Below are positions 1-7,575 of a stretch of DNA of 55,586 bases, in pieces. How positions within the stretch are numbered: the stretch's first letter is position 1; each line of letters starts with the position of its first letter. This DNA is from a virus. The DNA lies in IMG/VR virus record IMGVR_UViG_3300042691_031785, positions 1 through 55,586 of that record. The stretch is one strand, 5' to 3'. A model generated the notes under the pieces. The model searched no databases. It saw only the letters and a program-made list of their open reading frames with translations, and was not told the origin of the DNA. A program made the position numbers and the translations under genes.

Positions 1-237
1 AGAATCCGCTTTAAGTTTTAATTGCTGCCACTCATCATCAGTTAAGGAGTCCAATATGATTTCTAACGCAAATTTATCTGCTTTTGATTCTTCTTTTTCA
101 AACATCTCTTCCAGTTCTTCTTTAGATTCCCACTTATAGTCTTTGTTTAAGTATCTATCGTGAGCGCAATGCTCAAGCCAACAGTCACAAATGAGACACT
201 CACCATTATGATCGAACTTACATGGAGCAGGACTCAT
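1..237 (-). CDS. Partial hypothetical protein, Cys-rich N-terminus (C-terminus beyond window)
   Basis: An open frame runs from an ATG at 235-237 to the left edge without a stop, giving 79 codons. The start overlaps the stop of the upstream gene by four bases (ATGA), which supports translational coupling and a real gene. The N-terminus (MSPAPCKFDHNGECLICDCW) has five cysteines in the first 20-25 residues plus histidines, a spacing that suggests metal binding. The rest is charged and probably helical (EELEEMFEKEE). No family recognised; its 3' end is outside the window. Confidence 0.7.
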   Translation of the reverse strand, partial: MSPAPCKFDHNGECLICDCWLEHCAHDRYLNKDYKWESKEELEEMFEKEESKADKFALEIILDSLTDDEWQQLKLKADS

Positions 238-641
238 GACTTCTTCTTTATTAATCGTGGATTCTTTTCTAGTAATTCACAAAGGAGATCTAATACTTCC
301 TCCCAATTAGGGATCTCAACAGTTAAGCTCTCAAACTTATCTCTAAGACCATCTCGATCTATCTCGTATTTCGAACCTATGAAGTCGATTAGTTCATCCC
401 TCTCTACTTTCATTCCCTCTGAGATGCTTGGATAGGTCCATAGCCTTTCTCTAGTGTCCTTTATTGGAAACTTTCCCTCCATCCAATCGAACATATTCTC
501 CTCGGAAAGGATCTCAATGTTTTCTTGATCCTCGTCCACTATGATGAATCTACCATCCTTCTTATACGCAAGTAGGATCGGCCCCTCGCTGTTTACTAAC
601 TCAATGAATTCCAGCTTAAGATTCTTTCTATTCTTTCTCAT
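234..641 (-). CDS. Hypothetical protein, 135 aa
   Basis: Acidic, soluble-looking protein of 135 residues with no membrane segment or recognised motif. It overlaps its upstream neighbour by 14 bases and its downstream neighbour by 4 bases, so it belongs to a tightly packed run of small genes read leftwards. The second half alternates charged and hydrophobic residues and looks helical. Function unknown. Confidence 0.7.
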   Translation of the reverse strand: MRKNRKNLKLEFIELVNSEGPILLAYKKDGRFIIVDEDQENIEILSEENMFDWMEGKFPIKDTRERLWTYPSISEGMKVERDELIDFIGSKYEIDRDGLRDKFESLTVEIPNWEEVLDLLCELLEKNPRLIKKKS

Positions 642-885
642 GCTTGGCTTTTTGAAGTTTATTAATTAACACTTGCACTTCTTCAAACTTGTAGAATCTT
701 ATCGGTTCTTCAGTATTGAATATCTCAACCCACCACTCATCGTTCTTTACTCCATCACTGGCGCAAGAGATGAAGTCGAGGCCGTTAGTGATTCGATACG
801 TATAATAGTAGTATGGTTCCCAATTTTGGTCTCGAGTGACGTCCTGTCTCTTGAAACCCAGTAGTTGTACTTCTTTTTCAGTCAT
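628..885 (-). CDS. Small conserved-looking phage protein, 85 aa
   Basis: 85 residues, rich in aromatics (a YYYYTY run near residues 25-30 and a WWVE stretch near 51). The pattern LGF.R.DV...W..YYYTY...RF.....V..LI..L resembles small accessory proteins seen in T4-like phages, but I cannot name a family. It starts two bases after the stop of the metallophosphoesterase gene, in the same transcription unit. Probably a small cytoplasmic accessory protein. Confidence 0.65.
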   Translation of the reverse strand: MTEKEVQLLGFKRQDVTRDQNWEPYYYYTYRITNGLDFISCASDGVKNDEWWVEIFNTEEPIRFYKFEEVQVLINKLQKAKHEKE

Positions 886-887
886 GG

Positions 888-1409
888 TTATCGAGTTATG
901 CCTAGTTCTTCTAGGGTTTTGGGTGTATAATTGACTTGTTCACATGATACACAGTGATACTTTTCATGAGGCACCTGTATTATAGGCTTACCGGATTCCC
1001 ATTTTTCTCTAGTGACAACATTCTCATGAATGTGACCGTGAATGTTTCTAGGCACCCTATGTTCAAGTTCCATCGGGTGTATAGGAGCATGGGTGAGAAA
1101 GACTCCCTTGTACTTTATCATTCCTGCGACCTTATCCACGTACTTCAAGAGTTCTGGAATATCCTTTGGAATGTCATGGTTTCCAAGCACGACTATCTTG
1201 CGACCGTTTAGCTCGTTCAACCTAAAGTACCACTTACTGGTCTCCATCGTGACATCTCCCAAGACATAGGTCAAGTCCCTTTTGTGCACTACTGAGTTCC
1301 ACATCTTAACGATGTGTTCGTCTTGCTCAAATTCATCCTTGAACCCACGGTGAATTGCCATGTTCTTGTGACCAAAGTGTAAGTCTGCTATGAATCGTAC
1401 TGTTGACAT
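888..1409 (-). CDS. Calcineurin-like metallophosphoesterase
   Basis: Small (173 aa) enzyme of the calcineurin-like phosphoesterase superfamily. All metal-binding blocks are visible in order: DLHFGH at 9-14, GD at 51-52, GNHD at 76-79, H107 in THAP, and GHIH at 125-128. Such two-metal enzymes hydrolyse phosphomono- or phosphodiesters; small phage versions act on nucleotides, cyclic nucleotides or DNA ends, and the substrate cannot be read from sequence. A C-terminal CVSC pair is outside the known core. Its ATG overlaps the upstream stop (TAATG), so the genes are translationally coupled. Fold assignment is strong; substrate unknown. Confidence 0.9.
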   Translation of the reverse strand: MSTVRFIADLHFGHKNMAIHRGFKDEFEQDEHIVKMWNSVVHKRDLTYVLGDVTMETSKWYFRLNELNGRKIVVLGNHDIPKDIPELLKYVDKVAGMIKYKGVFLTHAPIHPMELEHRVPRNIHGHIHENVVTREKWESGKPIIQVPHEKYHCVSCEQVNYTPKTLEELGITR

Positions 1410-1837
1410 TATCTTCTAGTTAGTGAGACTCTTCTCTCAGGCCTAACGGTTTTCTCTACTTTAAAGTTGGGAGATGCGTATGAAGAGACTATCGTTCGTA
1501 CTGCACTCTCTCCAGGAATCCCATTTATTATCTTTCCATGTAAGGATCCCTCCTCAAAGATCACGCTGTTAGGATCGTTTGTTTGGGTTAGCGGAGCATC
1601 GTACTTAAAAACTATTGAGTTCGTCATCTCATTAGATCGTTCTAGGGAAAAACCCTCAAAGTTCCAACCGTTATCTTTGATGAACATTAGTGCCTCTCTT
1701 CCTAAGCTACCGCTAAATATCATCTTTCTAGGAAGCTTTAGGTTTTCTTGAGCAAGGTCCTCAATGTTTTTTGAGATGGTCTCAAAAAGTTCTGATGCGA
1801 ATCTTGCATCCTTTTCTTTAGGTACTAGGAGTCTCAT
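1409..1837 (-). CDS. Hypothetical protein, 142 aa
   Basis: A 142-residue protein with a basic C-terminus (PERRVSLTRR). The central part (SGSLGREALMFI, then GFSLERSNEMTNSIVF) alternates strands and helices. No recognised family. It is coupled to both neighbours: its stop overlaps the phosphoesterase start, and its start overlaps the upstream stop by four bases (ATGA). Confidence 0.65.
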   Translation of the reverse strand: MRLLVPKEKDARFASELFETISKNIEDLAQENLKLPRKMIFSGSLGREALMFIKDNGWNFEGFSLERSNEMTNSIVFKYDAPLTQTNDPNSVIFEEGSLHGKIINGIPGESAVRTIVSSYASPNFKVEKTVRPERRVSLTRR

Positions 1838-2112
1838 TTTTTGGATTCTTTTAGTTCTTCTGAAAGCTTACGAAGTATAGAGTTTACCTGATTGGCAGCG
1901 CTGCCATCCACTCTCATTTCCCCGTCATCAGAGCAGTAAAAGACTCTCTGTGCATCGTCCATGCAAGAGAGCCTATACTCTTCTGGAGTGTTATCCATGA
2001 CACCATAGTGAAAGACAAAGGCTTCCTTTTGATAGTATGACGGCTCGGCTTGTGCAAACTTGCACAGAACATCGTATACCTTCTCAGCAATCTTTGTCGG
2101 CATTCGTTTCAT
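1834..2112 (-). CDS. Hypothetical protein, 92 aa
   Basis: I place the start at the ATG at 2110-2112, which overlaps the upstream TGA (ATGA), rather than at the longer in-frame start at 2166, which would overlap the upstream gene by 58 bases. The product begins MKRMPTKIAEKVYDVL and contains RVFYCSDDGEMRVDGS, followed by a C-terminal helix (NSILRKLSEELKESKK). No family recognised. It sits in the same coupled run of small genes. Confidence 0.6.
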   Translation of the reverse strand: MKRMPTKIAEKVYDVLCKFAQAEPSYYQKEAFVFHYGVMDNTPEEYRLSCMDDAQRVFYCSDDGEMRVDGSAANQVNSILRKLSEELKESKK

Positions 2113-2315
2113 CGACGAGTCACTATGCCCATGATCTTTGATTCTTGAACTGATGCGACCGCACACTCTGCGATTGAGTCCTTAAATCTATCATTAAGAA
2201 TCTCTTCTGCCTCTGAGATGGTCTCAGCGTCAACGATGTACTGTTCGTAGACTTTTTTGATTCTTCCAGTGTTATCGTCTACTGTTTCGAATTTTACTTT
2301 TGCGATGTAATACAT
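2109..2315 (-). CDS. DUF4494-like small protein
   Basis: 68 residues. The layout YYIAKVKFETV..TGRIKKVYEQYIVDAETISEAEEIL matches what I recall of DUF4494, a small family found mainly in Bacteroidota, whose members have a V.KYEK..E.G...KV.E.YLVDA.SFTEAE core. Function is unknown in hosts as well. This is one of the taxonomic hints that the host is a Bacteroidota. It heads the small-gene run downstream of the DNA ligase. Confidence 0.6.
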   Translation of the reverse strand: MYYIAKVKFETVDDNTGRIKKVYEQYIVDAETISEAEEILNDRFKDSIAECAVASVQESKIMGIVTRR

Positions 2316-2359
2316 GATCTTTAGTTTAGTCTTTTATACTTTCTCTAGAGTCTCAAGTT

Positions 2360-3664
2360 TTACACCTCGCGCTTTTTTCCGTGATTTGCTTTAAATACAG
2401 GAAACCTTAGGGAATGATTTCCGTGCTGATCTACTGTTTCTTCAAAGAACTGCACAGTTATCGTCGATTCCAGGATCTCTCCGCTGTTCTCATAATAGTG
2501 GCGACGCTGGTCTAGAGTAAACCCGCTTCCCACTTGTACCTGGGATCCCTTGTGATATATCGTCACCGCACTCAACATCTCTTCCTCTACCTCCTTACCG
2601 TTCACTATTACCCTTTGTGGACCCATGATCGCACCAGTCACAACGTATTCAGCATCAAAGAACTCTTTGATCTTAAGCATGTCCTTAGACCTGCCTGACT
2701 TATATGGAGCGTCCTTTCTAGCAATGAGTCCTTCCCAATTAAAGTCTTTAGACTGGCTCTTCATTTCATCAAAGGAATCCTCATCGATTATCTTGATCTG
2801 TGGAAGTATCTCTAGGATCTCAGAGCCCTTAAGATCATTGAACTCAGAAAGCCTCCACTCGATTCTCATGGAAAAGAGTGCAGATTCTTCCTCGCCTGAA
2901 AACTCTGCGTGTTCAAGAACGTCAAATATCCAGTATTTTGGGTTCTCTATCGTGTGGTCCTTACGCTGTATCTGCTTCAGGATTCCCTGGAAGTCATCTG
3001 AGCCGTCTTCATTAGAGAGACAGATCTCACCATCAAACACGATATCAGTGATTCCCAGATGTCTTATCTCATCTGCAACCTTTCCAAGAGTACGAAACTC
3101 CTTGCCGTTTCTGGAGAAGAACCTTACTGAGTCTCCGTGTACCATGCAGATACATCTAACTCCGTCTAGCTTTCTGGAAAGATACCATGACTTATCGAAG
3201 AGGTCTACGCCTTTTACTTTTGCCGCATCATGAGCCAGTGCTACCTCAAAGGTAGGAATAAAACCTGGATTCACTCGATTGATAAGAGTCACCGTTGCTC
3301 TGGTCTCAAGGTTACGATCGATGATCTGATAGATTAGGTCGCTCCACTCCTCGTAATCCTTGATGAATCGATTCGCTGCCTGAATCGCAGCGTGTCCAGT
3401 CATGTTGCGCTCATTAAAGTCGTCCAGCATCAGGAAGAGATCGTCGTATACCTCTAGAGGAGCCATAAGATCGACTCGCTTTTTAAGGTTAGCGGAGGTG
3501 ACTCCAAAGTTCCAATAGGGCTGATACGTGTAGAATAGTACCTTTTTAATGAACGGATGATATTGATACTTAGTAAGAACCTCTACCTTGTGATTGGTAG
3601 AATTTGACGAGTTCATCTCGTTCACGAACTCTCGGAGCTCTTTAAAGTCTTCTGTGTGTTGCAT
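2360..3664 (-). CDS. ATP-dependent DNA ligase
   Basis: 434-residue nucleotidyltransferase-type ligase that seals nicks in duplex DNA. Motif I is SRKLDGVR, with the adenylated lysine at about residue 165. Motif III/IIIa is seen as VFDGEICL, motif IV as WEGLIARK, and motif V as KSGRSKDMLKIK, followed by an OB-fold region (DAEYVVTGAIMG). An N-terminal helical domain of about 150 residues precedes the core, as in T4 gp30-like ligases. It probably joins Okazaki fragments and repairs nicks during phage replication. RNA ligase is less likely because the motif V and OB-fold layout fits DNA ligases. Confidence 0.9.
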   Translation of the reverse strand: MQHTEDFKELREFVNEMNSSNSTNHKVEVLTKYQYHPFIKKVLFYTYQPYWNFGVTSANLKKRVDLMAPLEVYDDLFLMLDDFNERNMTGHAAIQAANRFIKDYEEWSDLIYQIIDRNLETRATVTLINRVNPGFIPTFEVALAHDAAKVKGVDLFDKSWYLSRKLDGVRCICMVHGDSVRFFSRNGKEFRTLGKVADEIRHLGITDIVFDGEICLSNEDGSDDFQGILKQIQRKDHTIENPKYWIFDVLEHAEFSGEEESALFSMRIEWRLSEFNDLKGSEILEILPQIKIIDEDSFDEMKSQSKDFNWEGLIARKDAPYKSGRSKDMLKIKEFFDAEYVVTGAIMGPQRVIVNGKEVEEEMLSAVTIYHKGSQVQVGSGFTLDQRRHYYENSGEILESTITVQFFEETVDQHGNHSLRFPVFKANHGKKREV

Positions 3665-3692
3665 TATTTTTCCTTTTAGCTAAGATACTAAA

Positions 3693-4130
3693 CTAAAAGG
3701 AAAGTTTACAATTTGGATGCATGTTTTTCTCACACCATCCTGCCTCAAGCTCAACTGCAAATCTTGCAGGTTTCTTGCTATGATATTGCGGAATTTGATC
3801 GTCGTCTACATCGTGAGCCGGGTCCATTGTCTCATGACCCACATAGTTCATAGAATCGTCAAAAAAGATGATGTCTAGCGGAAAATTGACGTGTTTCATC
3901 CAAAAGGAAAGAGGTTGTGGCTGCTCGTAAACGAATAGGATCCCAGAGTTTCCAAGTGGTCCAGTATCATGGTGCATGTAGCCCTTCATCTGGCTCTCAG
4001 GAGTGCTAGCAACCTTGAGTTTTAGCGGAATTCCAGATACGGTAGCCGATATCTCCTTACCGTCTATCTCATTTCTCATGCAATAGGACTCAAATAGAGG
4101 AATATGTTTTATGTGTGGTACCTGACTCAT
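3693..4130 (-). CDS. DUF192-family protein
   Basis: The region from about residue 35 on has the DUF192 hallmarks: P..QMKGYMHHD, then GILFVYEQPQPLSFWMKHV, then PLDIIFFDDSMN. Members are small beta-rich domains, usually secreted in bacteria, of unknown biochemical role; here there is no signal peptide. The first 30 residues contain IPLFESYCMRNE, which weakly resembles the capsid-targeting peptides of the neighbouring genes, although the [IL]xE cleavage pattern is not clean. Located between the ligase and two predicted internal head proteins. Family assignment fairly sure; role unknown. Confidence 0.75.
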   Translation of the reverse strand: MSQVPHIKHIPLFESYCMRNEIDGKEISATVSGIPLKLKVASTPESQMKGYMHHDTGPLGNSGILFVYEQPQPLSFWMKHVNFPLDIIFFDDSMNYVGHETMDPAHDVDDDQIPQYHSKKPARFAVELEAGWCEKNMHPNCKLSF

Positions 4131-4136
4131 CGTTTA

Positions 4137-4520
4137 TCATACTACTGGAGCAACCGGTGCTGCCGCTGCTGGTGCAGCCTCAGCAGGTTCAGTGGCTCCT
4201 TTTTCTTCGGGCTCAATGAGACTTATCCTTTCTTCAAGGTCAGTGATTCTAGCCTTAAGCTCCTCTATCTCTGTCTTCTTTTTCTCCGTGGCCTTCTTTT
4301 TGAGCTCAGCGCCATCGTCCATGATCACAGGATCGTTTTCATCTTCCTCTCCAGTATAGCCAGCAGTATAGTCCATGGGCTCTCCACTAGTTCCTTCAAA
4401 TCCAGAGTTAGGCGGATGGCTGTCCTGGCCAGACTCCCCCCAAGTCTGCATGCTAAAATCCATGTCTGAGTTTTCATGAATCCTTGACTTTAAAAAAGAA
4501 GAAAAATCTTTGATTTTCAC
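4137..4520 (-). CDS. Predicted internal head (prohead core) protein, paralogue 1, GTG start
   Basis: 127 residues starting at GTG (4518-4520). The longer open frame to 4721 would run through the next gene. This start puts the peptide MKIKDFSSFLKSRIHE at the N-terminus, which matches the T4 capsid-targeting pattern and has an IHE cleavage-type site at 14-16. A perfect TATAAATA (4535-4542) lies 14 bases upstream. The rest is acidic, with a Lys/Glu coiled coil (ELKARITDLEERISLIEPEE) and an Ala/Pro tail (APAAAAPVAP). It is paralogous to the next gene upstream (4594-4935), which has the same three-part architecture. Likely packaged in the prohead and cleaved. Confidence 0.75.
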   Translation of the reverse strand: MKIKDFSSFLKSRIHENSDMDFSMQTWGESGQDSHPPNSGFEGTSGEPMDYTAGYTGEEDENDPVIMDDGAELKKKATEKKKTEIEELKARITDLEERISLIEPEEKGATEPAEAAPAAAAPVAPVV

Positions 4521-4534
4521 CCTGATGTTTTTAT

Positions 4535-4542
4535 TATTTATA
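4535..4542 (-). promoter_or_regulatory. Late promoter-like octamer TATAAATA
   Basis: Exact T4 late promoter core, 14 bases before the GTG of 4137-4520. Its position supports the short-start gene model. Confidence 0.6.
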
Positions 4543-4593
4543 CAAAAAAAAGCGAATGTTTCCATCCGCTTTAAGTATTTAGATAGGTCAGTG

Positions 4594-4935
4594 TTATGCT
4601 TTAGCTGGCGCTGCAGCTGGTGCAACTTCACCCTCAGCTCCTTCTTCGCCCTCTTCACCTTCTTCGCCTTCGCCTTCTTCCTCTTCTTCTTCAGGCTCAA
4701 GTTTCTTAACTCTTTCCTCAAGGTCTTCGATCATGGCTTTAAGATCCTCAAGCGTAAGCTCTTCCTCTTCGCCTTCGCCCTCAGCTTCTTCACCTTCGGC
4801 TTCTTTACCTTCGGCTTCTTCGTCTTCTGGATTGGCACCGTACATTCCTGACATATAATCATCTTCGTATCCATCCATTGAGCTCTCGTTAATTCCTCGA
4901 GCTTTCATAAATCCTGCAAAGTTTTTTACTTTCAT
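4594..4935 (-). CDS. Predicted internal head (prohead core) protein, paralogue 2, strongly acidic
   Basis: 113 residues. It begins MKVKNFAGFMKARGINE, a capsid-targeting-like peptide with an INE site at 15-17. A very acidic segment (EEAEGEEAEGEGEEEELT) is followed by a coiled coil (LKAMIEDLEERVKKLEPE), more acidic Gly/Glu sequence and an AAAPAKA tail. The composition resembles T4 gp67, the acidic prohead core protein that is chopped by the prohead protease into internal peptides. GATAAATA lies at 4955-4962. Same architecture as 4137-4520, so the pair is a tandem duplication. The core-protein role is inferred from composition and targeting peptide, not homology. Confidence 0.75.
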   Translation of the reverse strand: MKVKNFAGFMKARGINESSMDGYEDDYMSGMYGANPEDEEAEGKEAEGEEAEGEGEEEELTLEDLKAMIEDLEERVKKLEPEEEEEEGEGEEGEEGEEGAEGEVAPAAAPAKA

Positions 4936-4954
4936 CTTTAATAAACTTTTTTAT

Positions 4955-4962
4955 TATTTATC
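4955..4962 (-). promoter_or_regulatory. Late promoter-like octamer GATAAATA
   Basis: 19 bases before the ATG of 4594-4935; context AGATAAATAATAAAA. Confidence 0.55.
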
Positions 4963-4967
4963 TAATC

Positions 4968-5456
4968 TTACTGATTATTTTCCTCAGATTGAAGTTTTTC
5001 GATAAGTTCGTCTAACTTTTTTATTTCTTCCAGTGCAGGTCGAAGAAGCATGGATACCGAAAACAGTCTGTGTGCTGACTCTTCTCCCTTTCCTGTAACC
5101 TTACTTAAAAAGTAATTGATTGATTCTAAAGCAGTTGAAGGAAGAGAAACGTTTACTCTTTCAGTAGGTGATGACTTTTCAAGAGACTTGAGCTCATTAG
5201 ATAAGATTAATAGGGCCGTCAACATTAAGTATGCCTCATTTGGTCCTTTCCATTCTATCTTGTTGTTAAGAGTGTTCTTAATGTACTTTAGATCAGACGG
5301 AGATACGTTAATCGCAAAATGGCCCATTCTGGCTTGGACTGCTTTATCAAGCTCACTCATTTCAACTTGTGGCTCTTCATTAGCTAAGGTTGGGTCAATT
5401 TGAGTCTCTTCAATAAGAGTCTCTTGTTCTTCAATGTTTTGTGTTTCTTCAGACAT
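4968..5456 (-). CDS. Hypothetical protein, 162 aa
   Basis: N-terminal 40 residues are Glu/Gln/Thr-rich and probably disordered; the remainder is helical (DLKYIKNTLNNKIEWKGPNE, then a C-terminal LEEIKKLDELIEKLQSEENN coiled coil). No signal peptide, membrane segment or known motif. It lies between predicted head-internal proteins, so a structural or assembly role is possible, but this rests on position only. Confidence 0.65.
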   Translation of the reverse strand: MSEETQNIEEQETLIEETQIDPTLANEEPQVEMSELDKAVQARMGHFAINVSPSDLKYIKNTLNNKIEWKGPNEAYLMLTALLILSNELKSLEKSSPTERVNVSLPSTALESINYFLSKVTGKGEESAHRLFSVSMLLRPALEEIKKLDELIEKLQSEENNQ

Positions 5457-5499
5457 AATTTAATCTTTTTAATATTAAACTACTCAAGAATCAAAAGTT

Positions 5500-7071
5500 T
5501 TAAGCTAATCCAACGATGTCTTTTATCTTATCGGCTCCCTTAGCGATTAGGGAATTAGCCGAACTTCCTGCTGAGAGTCCTTCGTTCTCTCTTTTAGCGA
5601 CTATCGAGTTCAATAGAGTGTCCGTGTTCTTTTCACCGGCGGCTACCATCTTATTAAAGTCCTTTGCCCATTTTTCAAACCAGCCAGAACCGTTCCAAGT
5701 AGCATAAATAAAATTGAAAAGCACTCGACCGTCTGAGTTGACTATTCCCTGAGCCTCTTTACTTAGATATTTTGAGAATAGAGAATCGAATTGCTTCTTC
5801 ATTATTCTACCTGCTAGGTAAGTCAATCGAGTCTCAAGAGTTCCTCCACGATAGCCCCACTCCCAAGTGTTCTTAGCGTCTGCTGTGTCTATGGTTTCCC
5901 AGAATTCCTTTGCTTCAGGACTCACGTATTCATATTCACCCGCCTCAATGTGTTTAAGGTTAGTAAGAACGTCCTTGCTTTTTCTATCAGTGGAATAGTA
6001 GAGATCATGGCCAGCATGTCGATCTAGTCCAAACATGGTCTCGCCGGATCGATGATAGGATCCAAACTTACCAGGATTCTTAGTCCGCATGTTAGGATGA
6101 AAATATCCTCCTTCTAGCTTGTCTATCACAGTCGCAACCACCTTGTCAAAATCCTTGTCCTCCTTCTTAATTTCCCCAGTAGAAACAGCGGTAGGTGGCA
6201 CGATATCGCTAGATGTCGCAGAAGAAGCAGTAGACGCTGCTGAAGTAGTCGAACCCGTATCAGAGCTAATGGGATATCCCTCAGAATCTAATCCAAAAGT
6301 ATGAATGAACCACTCCTTGGCTCCAGGTCTTTGTAAAGCGTATTCTACATCCTTTAATTTAAACTGGTCAGGGCTCTCGGAAAAAGTCATCATTACCCAG
6401 CTTTTAAACATAGGATTGTTATAAAGCCTTTCAGCGAATGTACTTCCTGTGATCAACGAATGAGTTGCGGTAGAGGCAGCAGTGGTCGTAGCCGCTGGCG
6501 TGCTTGCCGTGTCAGCTCCTCCAGTCTTTTCCACCCCAACGTGTATGTGGTCATAGTGATTTGCAACAAGCCAACCCACCTGGTATCGATATCCGCCTGT
6601 CGTAAAATTAAACCATGAACCTCCCTTATATTCAGGATGACCGACTAATTCCATTATGTGAGCCAATAGAGCATTGCCGCGAGCCTCTGCTTCAGGGTCC
6701 TTTTGAGCGTCGCCTGCGACCGATAAGTCAACTGCGTATGCTGCTAGGTTACCCTCATAGTGATCCGACATGTTTCCGCTAGCGGTGTCCTTTCTTGTTC
6801 TTTTTTGAGAGGTAACAACCTCACGAGGAGTTTTTGGATTATTAAATATTTGTGGATAGTTTGCTTTCATGAAATCTGTGGCGATTCTTCCGAACCATAA
6901 GGCTCTAGGCATCGATCCTCCCCAGTTTCCTCCCTCTCCTCCAACGTTAGCCTTACCGCTATCGACTGTGCCCATCGCAAAACCGAAGGTCTGATCGGGA
7001 TACTTTGCGTCAGCATCAAACGCGATAGTCTCATTTATTGAGATCCATGAATTAAAATCAAGCAAACTCAC
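5500..7071 (-). CDS. Two-domain peptidoglycan hydrolase with capsid-targeting-like N-terminus (GTG start)
   Basis: 523 residues from a GTG at 7069-7071, with AATAAATA at 7088-7095. The first 14 residues, MSLLDFNSWISINE, match the capsid-targeting pattern with an INE site at 12-14. Residues about 25-185 look like a LAS/M15-type metallopeptidase: SDHYEG (H104), AVDL (D115) and DHIHVGV (H177) supply the usual His, Asp and His ligands. An Ala/Thr/Ser-rich linker follows. The C-terminal half (from about residue 305; KLEGGYFHP, then HRSGETMFGLDRHAGHD) resembles phage muramidase/transglycosylase domains. Likely carried in the virion and used to open the peptidoglycan at entry, or used for lysis. Exact bond specificities are inferred. 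Confidence 0.7.
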   Translation of the reverse strand: MSLLDFNSWISINETIAFDADAKYPDQTFGFAMGTVDSGKANVGGEGGNWGGSMPRALWFGRIATDFMKANYPQIFNNPKTPREVVTSQKRTRKDTASGNMSDHYEGNLAAYAVDLSVAGDAQKDPEAEARGNALLAHIMELVGHPEYKGGSWFNFTTGGYRYQVGWLVANHYDHIHVGVEKTGGADTASTPAATTTAASTATHSLITGSTFAERLYNNPMFKSWVMMTFSESPDQFKLKDVEYALQRPGAKEWFIHTFGLDSEGYPISSDTGSTTSAASTASSATSSDIVPPTAVSTGEIKKEDKDFDKVVATVIDKLEGGYFHPNMRTKNPGKFGSYHRSGETMFGLDRHAGHDLYYSTDRKSKDVLTNLKHIEAGEYEYVSPEAKEFWETIDTADAKNTWEWGYRGGTLETRLTYLAGRIMKKQFDSLFSKYLSKEAQGIVNSDGRVLFNFIYATWNGSGWFEKWAKDFNKMVAAGEKNTDTLLNSIVAKRENEGLSAGSSANSLIAKGADKIKDIVGLA

Positions 7072-7086
7072 TAGTCTTCTTTTTAG

Positions 7087-7575
7087 TTATTTATTTAAGG
7101 AAAGGTGTCTATCTAGTATGATTAACTGTTCTCTACTCATTATTGGATAAGCCTCCTCCGGAGAGACAAACTTTCCCCAATCGACTTCTTCCATTTGCAG
7201 TTGGGTCTTGGGCACCCTTTCGCTAGTTAGTCCTAACTCTGAGAGGTCCCCTATCTCACAAGTAAAATAGAATAGATGACCGTCAACTTCTCCTTTCTTA
7301 TTGTAAAAATTCACTCTTTTTATCTCAGGGTCCAGCATTTGAGGAGATACGGATATTCCAGTTTCCTCGCCGAACTCTCTGATTGCTGCCTCCATTGGAT
7401 CTTCACCGACTTCCATCTTTCCCTTGGGAATCCCGCACGTTGCCTTCTTCCAGGAAGAATTAGTAGGGTGAATGAGCAGAATCTTATTTGCATAGATCGC
7501 GGCTATCCCAGCAGTGTCCCTTCCCTTATCAAGAGTTCTTTCGTTTAAGTAGTTATCGAAGCTTAGTATTCTCAT
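7087..7575 (-). CDS. Nudix hydrolase with capsid-targeting-like N-terminus
   Basis: I choose the ATG at 7573-7575 (162 aa) because it places MRILSFDNYLNE at the N-terminus, a clean match to the capsid-targeting pattern with LNE at 10-12; the longer frame from 7659 would run through most of the bS21 gene. The Nudix box at 52-74 is complete: GKMEVGEDPMEAAIREFGEE, then TGI. Nudix enzymes cleave nucleoside diphosphates linked to another group (NTPs, NAD, ADP-ribose, capped RNA, alarmones); substrate not readable here. The start overlaps the bS21 3' end by 23 bases, so the genes are coupled. A Nudix enzyme delivered from the capsid could act at the first minute of infection. Confidence 0.85.
   Translation of the reverse strand: MRILSFDNYLNERTLDKGRDTAGIAAIYANKILLIHPTNSSWKKATCGIPKGKMEVGEDPMEAAIREFGEETGISVSPQMLDPEIKRVNFYNKKGEVDGHLFYFTCEIGDLSELGLTSERVPKTQLQMEEVDWGKFVSPEEAYPIMSREQLIILDRHLSLNK
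7088..7095 (-). promoter_or_regulatory. Late promoter-like octamer AATAAATA
   Basis: 16 bases before the GTG of the peptidoglycan hydrolase gene; overlaps the Nudix stop codon. Confidence 0.5.

Noticed and set aside
2625-3233. Plus-strand frame of 202 codons opposite the DNA ligase
   Set aside because: The ligase has all its motifs on the minus strand; the plus frame is a Ser-rich shadow.
3693-4130. Counting the DUF192 protein among the clear capsid-targeted set
   Set aside because: IPLFESYCMRNE only partly fits; no [IL]xE site follows at the right distance.
4521-4721. Longer frame extending 4137-4520 upstream to 4721
   Set aside because: It would overlap the acidic paralogue by 128 bases in another frame, has Lys-rich antisense-like composition, and removes the targeting peptide from the N-terminus; the GTG at 4518-4520 with TATAAATA upstream is better.
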